A DNA stretch of 39,654 nt from Coptodactyla brooksi (taxonomy: Eukaryota > Arthropoda > Insecta > Coleoptera > Scarabaeidae): assembly GCA_033557675.1 (NCBI GenBank), contig JAWQRM010000025.1, forward strand, positions 1 to 39,654. Direction: 5' to 3'. The position numbers and the translations under genes are program-made. Every line of letters begins with the position of its first letter. The first letter of the stretch is position 1. Under the pieces are notes generated by a model, which did no database searches, was not told the DNA's origin, and saw only the letters and a list, made by a program, of their open reading frames with translations. This document shows positions 1 to 9,400 of this stretch, in pieces.

Positions 1-403
1 TGCAGACAAATACCAACAGACAGACAAACGTCTGCTAATGGTTCGAATGTAAATAGTCTCAAGAAGTCGGATATCACGAGTATTAAAAATACAGACAAAC
101 AGCCAATCTGCGAATGTAAAGAATGCACCATAAGCAGTTGCCGACAAGCACAGATAGATAGACAAACTTTCCCTCATAGTTCGAATGTAGCTAGTCTGAA
201 AAAGTCAGATGTCACGAGCGGTGGGAAACCGATTTTACCGCCAGATTGTGAATGCAGAGAATGCAGCGCGATTAACTGCAGACAAATACCAACAGACAGA
301 CAAACGTCTGCTAATGGTTCGAATGTAAATAGTCTCAAGAAGTCGGATATCACGAGTATTAAAAATACAGACAAACAGCCAATCTGCGAATGTAAAGAAT
401 GCA
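1..403 (+). repeat. 92-codon direct repeat inside the giant CDS (127 bp perfect)
   Basis: Bases 1-127 are identical to 277-403, an offset of 276 bp or exactly 92 codons. A more diverged copy of the same module lies between them (about 128-276). Each module holds a CECxEC motif (codons starting at 109, 247 and 385) and a linker of the form NVxSLKKSD[IV]TS. The perfect identity implies recent duplication or gene conversion. The left copy is cut by the window edge, so its real length is unknown. Confidence 0.9.
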
Positions 404-3400
404 GCGTAATTAGTTGCAAACAATCATCGAAGGACAGACAAAAATCAAATGTAACGGGACCTCAGAAAAAAAATGTAGAACCAATCTGCGAATGTGGAGA
501 GTGTGCTATGGAACTAAAGAGGGCAATTAAGTATCTGGAAGACATGATAAGGAACGTATCGCAAACTAGCTCTAAGCACACACCGTCAGATGGACAAATA
601 ATGGATAAAATGTCAGATACTGCTGGTATCACGAAAGCAGATGTACAATTAATTTGTGAATGTAGAGAGTGTGCTGCAGAGTTACAGAACAGAGTCGCAG
701 TACTAGAAGAACAGACAAGAAACATGACGATAACAAATTGCAGATGCGGCTTAGGAAAAACGAAGCCTCGTCATATGACAGATAAAAGACAAGATACACC
801 GACTGTTAAGAAAACAGAGTATGTACAACCCACTTGCAACTGTCGGGAGAGCGCGAAACAAATACGTAAAAGAATCACAGAACCGAAAGAGCAACAAATG
901 TGCGTTTCAAATTGCATATTTCAACAAATAGAAAGACAATCTAGTCTAGAAGAAAGGAGAATGATTCCTGTGGCAGTGTGCAGTTGTGCACTATCAGAGC
1001 AGAGAACAACTTTCAAGAAAGATAGACCTCGTTTTAAAGAAACCTGCTCTGTAGTATCAGATATATCGACGTATACCAACAGCTCTAAAGGGAGTACTAA
1101 AGTTAATGGAACAATTGCTGAGATGCAAGGACAGATAACTCAGATACGGCGTGCAGTGTGCAGTTGTGCCTCTGCGCCATTAGACAAGAAGACAACTTTA
1201 AGAGAATCAGATGCAAGTAGTGATAAAAAGTCAAATAATACTAGGTCTAGAAAGCCTGATGAAGCCAGTGTTAAGATACTAGATATTGGTACTCTAAAAT
1301 CAGATGTACAAACCATTCTTAGAGATAGGGGAGGTGGAAGCAGTGATCCTAAAAGAGATGTAGCAATCACCAGAAAGATCGATGAAACCAGCGTTAAGAT
1401 ATCAGGTGCACGTAGTCTTAGATCAGACGCACAATCGATAAGTAAAGCTAGGGAAGAAGGGGTAAGCAGTGACACAAAGTCAGATATAACTAGCACGCGA
1501 AAGCTAGATAAAACCAACGTTAAGATATTAGACGCAAATACTCCTAAATTGCACACATCTCGTGGAGTGTACGGTTCTGCGTCGGCGCTTCCAGACAGGA
1601 AAGCAATGACCTTCCAGCCAGGAGATCAACAATCAAACACAGCTACTACTCGAAAGCCAGGTGAAGATAGTGCTAAAATATTAAATACGTATAGTTTTAA
1701 ACCAGATTCACAATCGATACATAGAGCTAGAGAAGGTGTAAGCAGTGATAAAAAATCAGACATAACCAGCATCAGAACACCAAATGAAAACGATGTCAAG
1801 GTATCTTATATGCACACTCCTAAACAACACACATCTCGGGCTGTGTGCAGCTGCGAGTCTGTGTCACCAGCGAGGACCAGAGATAAAAACTCAGATATAA
1901 CAAGCACTCGAAAGTCAGATGAAGCTGGCATTAAGACATCAGGTATACGTAGTCCTAAATCAGATTCAGAATCGATCGGTAGATATAGGGAAAGTGTACG
2001 CAGCGATAAAAGATCAGACGTGATGGCTTTAGATGTATACACTCCGAAATCACCTACAACTAGTGCAGTGTGCAGTTACGGATCTGTACTACCAGATGAG
2101 ATGACAGTCTTAAAAGAAACAAATGTAAGTAGAGATGAAAAATCAGATTTGATTAGTGCTCGAGAACCAGATGAAGTTATCGTTAAAATGTCAGGTATAA
2201 GCAATCCTGAATCACATTCACAGTCGATTCGTAGAACTAGAGAAGATGTAAGCAGTGATGAAACATCAGATATAGCTAGCACGAGAAAACCAGCTGAAAC
2301 TAACGCTAATGTCTTAGGTATGATACCTCCTAAATTGCACACTTCGAGTGAAGTATGTAGTTGTGAATTTGTTCTACCAGATAAGAAGCCAATTTCGAAA
2401 CAATCAGAGCAAAGTAGAGAACAAAAATCAGATATGTCAAATATATCCAGTCCTGTATCATATTCACAATCGATTCAAAGAGATAGGGAAGATGAAAGTG
2501 GTGATAAAGACTCAGATGTAACTAGTACTAGGAGGACAGATGACACAAGTGTTAAGATATCAGGCATAGCTACTCCTAAATCGCATACACCTAGTGTAGT
2601 ATGTAGTTGCGAATCTGGTGTAACAAGCACTGGAAAGCCAGATGGAACCAATATCACTATATCAGATCCTCATAGGTCTTTTGAACAATCTATTCGCAGT
2701 GGTATGGAGGGAATGGGAGAAGGTACTAGCGCTGGAAAGTCAGATAAAACAAGTGTTAAGATATCAGATACAGATACTACTAAAGGACACGATTCAGTTT
2801 GCAGTTGCGAATCAGATGTGCGCGTAAACCAAAGCATAGGCACTGAAAGAAGTGCAAAAGTATCAGGAGTACGCACTCCTAAATCTGACGCCCAATCTAT
2901 TCGTACTGGTATGGGAGAGGCCGGCGAAAAAATTACCAAAGCAGATGAAACTAGCGTGAAGATATCAGATACGTCCAGTCTTAAATCAGGTTCACAATCG
3001 ATTCCCAGAGCAAAGGAAAGTGCCAGCAGCGATCAAGAATCAGACATAACTAGCACTAGAAAGCAACATGAAACAGCACATGAAACCAGCGTTAAGATAT
3101 TAGATATATATACCTCAAGATTGCATGCATCTCGTGCAGTATGCAGTTGTGAACCTGTCCTATCGGATAAGAAGATAATTTTGAAGCAACCAGGTAAAAG
3201 CAGTGATAAAGAATTAGATACACCAAGTACTAGAAAGCCAGATGAAATCAATGTCAAAATCAGTGTTAAAATATCAGGTATGTATACATCTGAATTGGAT
3301 GCCGAATCTATTCGTAGTGATATGGAAGGTGCTGAAAAAAGAAATGAAATAATCTCTGCGGCAGCGTGTAGCTGTAAATCACCACCATCAGAAAGCACAC

Positions 3401-6400
3401 CTTCTACAAAACAAGTAGATAGTGGTGGTGAAAAAATAGATACAGCCAGCAGTGTTAAGGGATCAGATGTACCCAGTGTAAAAGGAAGAGATGTACCACA
3501 ACCAGGTTGCACATGTTTAGAAATGGTTCAAGAGATTAATAAAACGCTTGCGGAATTGAAAGAACACAGAAACATATTCGCACTAGCGAACAGTGACAGT
3601 TCAGAAGCATCAGAAAGAGGAGTACAGTTTAAAGCATCAGATATAGCTAGCACCATAAAGGCAGATGTAGTCAGTTTTAAGATATCAGAGGTATCTAGTG
3701 TTAAAAAATCAAATGTTACACAACTATGCCGCACATGTGGAGGATTGATTGAAGAAATACGTAAAACAGTAGCGGAATTAAAAGAACAAGCGAAATACAT
3801 TTCTGGGACAGTGTGCACTTGCGAACCCGGAACAACGCAACAGCGAGCAATTTTTAAAGAATCTGATAAAGCTAGACTCGGAAGCGTTGGAAGTGGAGAA
3901 AAAATACTTAAAACAATGTCAGACATTGAGGAACAGATGACGTTTCTATCCACGGTAACGTGTAGTTGCAGATCTCTGCCATCAGAGGGGGAAATGCTTT
4001 TCAAACAGGCAGATGTAAATAGTTCAAAAACACCGGAGGTATCCAGCATTCAAAAGTCAGATCTACAATCGACTTATAGCTACAGTCAGGGCACTGAAGG
4101 AAGGCATACAACTATCGTAGAACTTGAAGAACAGAGAACCAATGCATCTGCGGCAATGTGCAGTTGCGACTCTGTGCCACCAGAAAGTTCACAACCTTTA
4201 AAACAAGAAGATGTATCTAATCTACAAAAATCAGAAGAAAAGGGTATGACTTTAGAACAGCATGATATAAGTAGTTTCGAAGCATCAGTTGTATCCGAGG
4301 AAAGACAAAATAAGCTGACAGAGCCGGAAGAGCAAAAACCGGACAGTTATACAGGAACGTGCATTTGTGAATCAGAAGTACTGCACCTACAAACACCTGT
4401 TAAACAACCTGATACGAATAGTTCTAAGAAGTCAGATGTAGGTAGCATTCAAAAGTCAGATATAAAATCAATAGGTAGTAGTCAACAAGGCGCAGAACTA
4501 GAGGAACAGAAAACAAATATGTCTGGAACATTATGTAGTTGCGAGCTAACACGATCAGAAAGGGAAGTGTCTTTTGAACAATCAAACACAACCAGTGCTC
4601 AAGATTCAACTGTTATACAGCCGACAGAAAAATCGGATATCAGTAGTTTTAACCAATCAGACAAGTCTAGTCTCCCAAAGTCACATCTAAAATCAGATGT
4701 GTCTGAGGTGACGTGCAGTTGCAAATTTTCGCCACCAGAAAAAGGAATGCCTTTCAAACCATCGGACGTAAGCAGCTTTAAAAAATCAGATGTATCGAGT
4801 CTTTTAAAATCCACTATTAGATCGGCAGAACAAGAATATGACGGAACGCATACATCTAGAACAATATGCAGTTGCGAGATACAATTGCAATGTGAAGGGG
4901 ATGTGCCCTCACAGCCGATTTGTCATGCTAAAACAAAGCTAGAAGAAGTATATAAAACAATAGCGGAACTGGAAGAACAAAGAAGAACTGTCCCTCAACG
5001 AGTAGATATGCCTAGCATAATTTCAGACGAAGGAACGAGTTGCGATACTGCACTATGCGCTGAGGAAATACGGAAAAGGACCATGGAACCGAACGAGCAA
5101 AGACCGTACAGTGCAGAAGTGTGTAATTGCGAATTACAGCCATTAGGTGTCAAACAGCCGGATGTAAATAGTTCAAAAAAGGCAGATATATCTAGTCAAA
5201 AAACATCAGATCTGAAGTCGTATGCATCTGCGGCGACGTGCAGTTGCACATATGCACCATCGGAAAGGGCAATGCCCTTGAAACAGTCACATTCAGGTAG
5301 TTATAAAAAATCAGATGTGTCAAGTCTTCAAAAATCAGATAAAGGAATGTCTTTAAAACAATCAGATGTAAGCAGTTTAAAAGAAGTGGATGAATCGAGT
5401 CTTCAAAAATCAGATATTAAATCAGATATATCTGCGGCGACGTGCAGTTGCGCATTGGCGACATCAGAAGGAGTACCACCCTTAAAACAACCAGATGCAA
5501 GTAATTTGAAGACATCGGATATATCTAGCCTTCAAAAGCCAGATACAGAATCGAATGTATCTGCAGGGACATGTAGTTGCAAATTTTCGCCATCAGAGAA
5601 AGGCATGTCTTTGGAACAACCAAATATAGGAAGTTTAAAAAATTCAGATGTAGCTAGTTTTAAGAAATCAGATATAAAATCGCATGTATCTGTGGCGACG
5701 TGCAGTTGCGCATTTGATACGACAGAAAAAGGAATAACATTAAAACAACCTGATATCAGCGCTTTTCAAGAATCAGATACGTCTAGTGTTCAGAGATCAG
5801 ATTTAACATCAGATATATCTGCGGCAACTTGCAGTTGTAGATTTGCGCCATCAGGAAAAGGAATGTCTGTAAAACAAACTGGTATAGGCAGTTTTAAAGA
5901 TTCAGATGTACCTAGCCTTCATAAGTCGGACCTAAATTCCGATGTATCTGCGGCAACCTGCAGTTGCAAATTTGCGCCATCCATAAAAGAAATGTCTGTA
6001 AAACAACCCGATGAAGGCAGTTTTAAAGAATCCGATGTATCTAGTATTCGTAAGTCAGAGCTACAATCGAATAGATCTGCGGCAACCTGCAGTTGTAAAT
6101 TTACACCATCAGGTAGAGGAATGTTCGCAAAAGAACCTAATATAAGCAATTTTAAAGAATCAGACGTACCTAGCTTTCATAAGTCAGATTTAAATTCCGA
6201 TGTATCTACAGTAACCTGCAGTTGCAGATTTGCGCCATCGGTAAAAGGAATGCCTGTAAAACAACCTGATATAAGCAGTTTTAAAGAATCAGATGTATCT
6301 AGTGTTCGTAAGTCAGATCTCCAATCGGATAAATCTGCGGCAACCTGTAGTTGTAAACTTACGCCATCAGATAGAGGAATTTCTGCAAAAGAACCTGATA

Positions 6401-9400
6401 TAAGCAATTTTAAAGAATCAGACGTACCTAGCCTTCATACGTCAGACCTAAATTCCGATGTGTCTGCAGTAACCTGCAGTTGCAAATTTGCGCCGTCGGT
6501 AAAAGGAATATCTTTAAAACAACCTGAGGTAGGCAGTTTTAAAGAAGCAGATGTATCTAGTCTTCAAAAGTCGGATCTAAAATCGGATATATCCACGGTA
6601 ACGTGCAGTTGCAGATATGCACTATCGGAAAAAGGGATGACTTTAAAACAACCTAATATAGGTAGTTTTAAAAAATCAGATATGTCTAGTCTTCAAAAAT
6701 CAGATCTAAAATCGAATGTATCTGAGGTGACGTGTAGTTGTAGATTTGTACCATCGGAAAAAGGCGTGGATGCAAAACAACCAGATACAAGCAGTTTCAA
6801 AAAGTCAGATGTGTCTAGTCTACAAAAATCAGATCTGAACTCTCCTTTAGACCAATCCGCTATACGCAGTTCTAAAAGATCAGATAGCTCTAGTATTCAA
6901 AGGTCAGCGGCAACGTGCAGTTGCACATTGGCACAGCCAGAAGAAGCAACATTTTTAAAACAACCGGATGTTAACAGTTTTATTAAATCCGACGATGAAT
7001 TAACTGCGATAACGTGTAGTTGCAAATTTGTATCATCAGAAAAAGGAATACTTTTAAAACAACCTGATATAGACAGCTTTATGAAATCTGATATATCTAG
7101 TCTTCAAAAGTCGGATCTAAAATCCAATGTATCTGCGACAACGTGCAGTTGCAAGTTTACGACATCAGGAAATGGGTTGCCTTTAAAACAACCTGCCATA
7201 AGTAGTGTTAGAAAATCAGATATACCTAACATTCAAAAGGCAGATCTAAAATCAAATATATCTGAGGTAACATGCAGTTGTAGATTTGTACCGTCGGAAA
7301 AAGGAATGAATTTAAAACAGCCAGATATAAGCAGTTTTAAAAAGTCAGATGTGTCTAGTCTTCAAAAATCAGATCTGAACTCTTCTTTAGAACAATCCGC
7401 TACACGCAGTTCTAAAAGATCAGATAACTCTAGTATTCAAAGGTCAGATCTACAAGCGGATGTATCTGCGGTAACGTGCAGTTGCGTACTGCCGGCTCCA
7501 GGAGTAACTTTAAAACAGGTAGAGGTGAGTAGTTTTAAGAAATCAGAAGTTTCCAGCCTTCAAAAATCAGATCTAAAATCAGAAGTATCTGTCGCAACGT
7601 GTAGTTGCAGATTTGCGCCAACAGAAAAAGGAATGCCGTTAAAACAATCCGATAAGGGTAGTTTTAAAAGATCAGACATGTTCAGTATTCAAAAGTCAGA
7701 TGGAAAATCGGATATATCTACGGTAACGTGCAGTTGCACATTGGCGTTATCAGAAGGAGTAATGCATTTGAAACAACCAGATATGGGCAGTTTTAAAACA
7801 TCAGATGCATCTAGTCTTCAAACAACAGACGCATCTAGTCTTCAAAAGCCCGCAAAACGAGGAATGCCTTTAAAGGAAGTAGATACGATCACTTCTACGA
7901 AATCAGATGTTGCAGAAGCAGATGCGGGATCAGGTGCATCGGCTATAACGTGCAGTTGTAAATTAGCGCCATTAGCGCAAATTAGTGGAAAAGGAATGCT
8001 TTTCAAACAACCTGATATGGGTAGTTTAAAAAAATCAGATGTCGTGAGTTTTCAAAGGTCAGATTTAAAATCGGACGTATCTGCGGCGACGTGCAGCTGC
8101 ACATTAGCGTCACCAGATGCAAGAATTCAATCAGAACAACCAGAGATAAACAGTTTTAAACAATCAGATGTATCTAGTCTTTTAAAATCAAATCTGAAAG
8201 CGGATGTATCTGCCGGAACGTGTAGTTGCGTATTTGCTCCACCAGAAGGGGCAATTAAGGGTCCCAGCCTTCAAAAATCAGACACAGAATCGTTTGTATC
8301 TGCGGTAACGTGCAGTTGCAGATTTGCACCTTCAGAAAAAGGAATGTCTTTTAAACAGCCCGATACAAGCGATATTAAAGAATCATATATATCTAGTATT
8401 CAAAAATCAGATCTTAACTCAAATGCATCTGCCGTAACGTGCAGTTGTGTATTGGCCTTATCTGAAAGAGGAATGCCATTACAGCAACTACATGTGAGTA
8501 GTTTTAAGAAATCGGATGTATCCCAACTTCAAAAATCTGATCTAAAATCGGATGTATCTGGGGCAACGTGCAGTTGTAGATTTGCACCACTCGAGAAAGG
8601 AATGCCCTTAGAACAACAAGATGTAGCCGGTTATAGAAAGCTAGATATATCTAGCCTTCCAAAACCAGAGTTAAAATCAAATAGATCCACGGCAACGTGC
8701 AGTTGCGTGTGGGCATCACCAGGGGGAGAAGGGGCTTTAAAACAAGGAGATTTAACTGGTTTTAAGAAGGCAGATATGTCTAGTTTTGCAAAATCAGATC
8801 CAGAATCATATGTACCTGCGACAACGTGCAGTTGTGTATTTGCTCCAGCGGAAAAGGGCACACCTATAAGACAAGTAGATATAAGCAGTTTTAAAGAGTC
8901 GGATGTACCCAGTCTTCAAAAATCAGAAGTAAAATCGTATGCATCCGGAACATTATGCAGTTGTGAGTTGGGACGAACAGAAAGAGGAGTAGCTTTTAAA
9001 CAAACAGGTATAACTCCAACATATCCAGCTGGAACGCCGATGGGAGCGGTGTATGAAACAATACCAGAATTGGAAGAACAAACAAGTGACTTACAGCGAG
9101 CACATATGCGAACGCCTGTCAAACAATTGGATACCAACAGTTTTAAGAAATCAGAGATACCCAGTATTCGAAAGTCTGATGAACAACCACGTTGTGAGTG
9201 TACAGGGTGCGCTAAAGAACTACGGAACAGAGTCATCGAATTAGAAGAACAAATAGCATATATTGCTGCTGCTGCCTGCAATTGTAGATTACAACCGCCA
9301 CAAACGGAATCACCTACCAAACAGGTAGACGTTAGCAGCCTGCAAACGACAGATATACCCCATTTTAAAGGACATACTTGCAAGTGTAGTATAGAAGAAA

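Larger units (their letters stand above)
5239..9000 (+). repeat. 129-bp (43-residue) CSC tandem array
   Basis: CSC codons start at 5239, 5443, 5572, 5701, 5830, 5959, 6088, 6217, 6346, 6475, 6604, 6733, 6916, 7015, 7144, 7273, 7477, 7600, 7729, 7951, 8092, 8221, 8311, 8440, 8569, 8698, 8827 and 8956. Ten consecutive intervals from 5443 to 6733 and five from 8311 to 8956 are exactly 129 bp. Other intervals (99, 183, 204, 222, 90 bp and so on) are in-frame expansions or contractions. The unit reads as T-C-S-C, then [KR]-F-A-P-S-E-K-G-M, then a K-Q-P-D element, then octads of the form D-[VI]-S-S-[FL]-x-K-S. In this array Cys occurs essentially only in the CSC pairs. Confidence 0.92.

Noticed and set aside
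508..510. ATG at 508 as the start of the giant CDS
   Set aside because: The same frame is open to base 1 and encodes the same CxCxxC modules and linkers, so this Met is internal.
5239..9000. CRISPR array
   Set aside because: The repeats are long, diverged, in-frame coding units in a eukaryotic context, without unique spacers.
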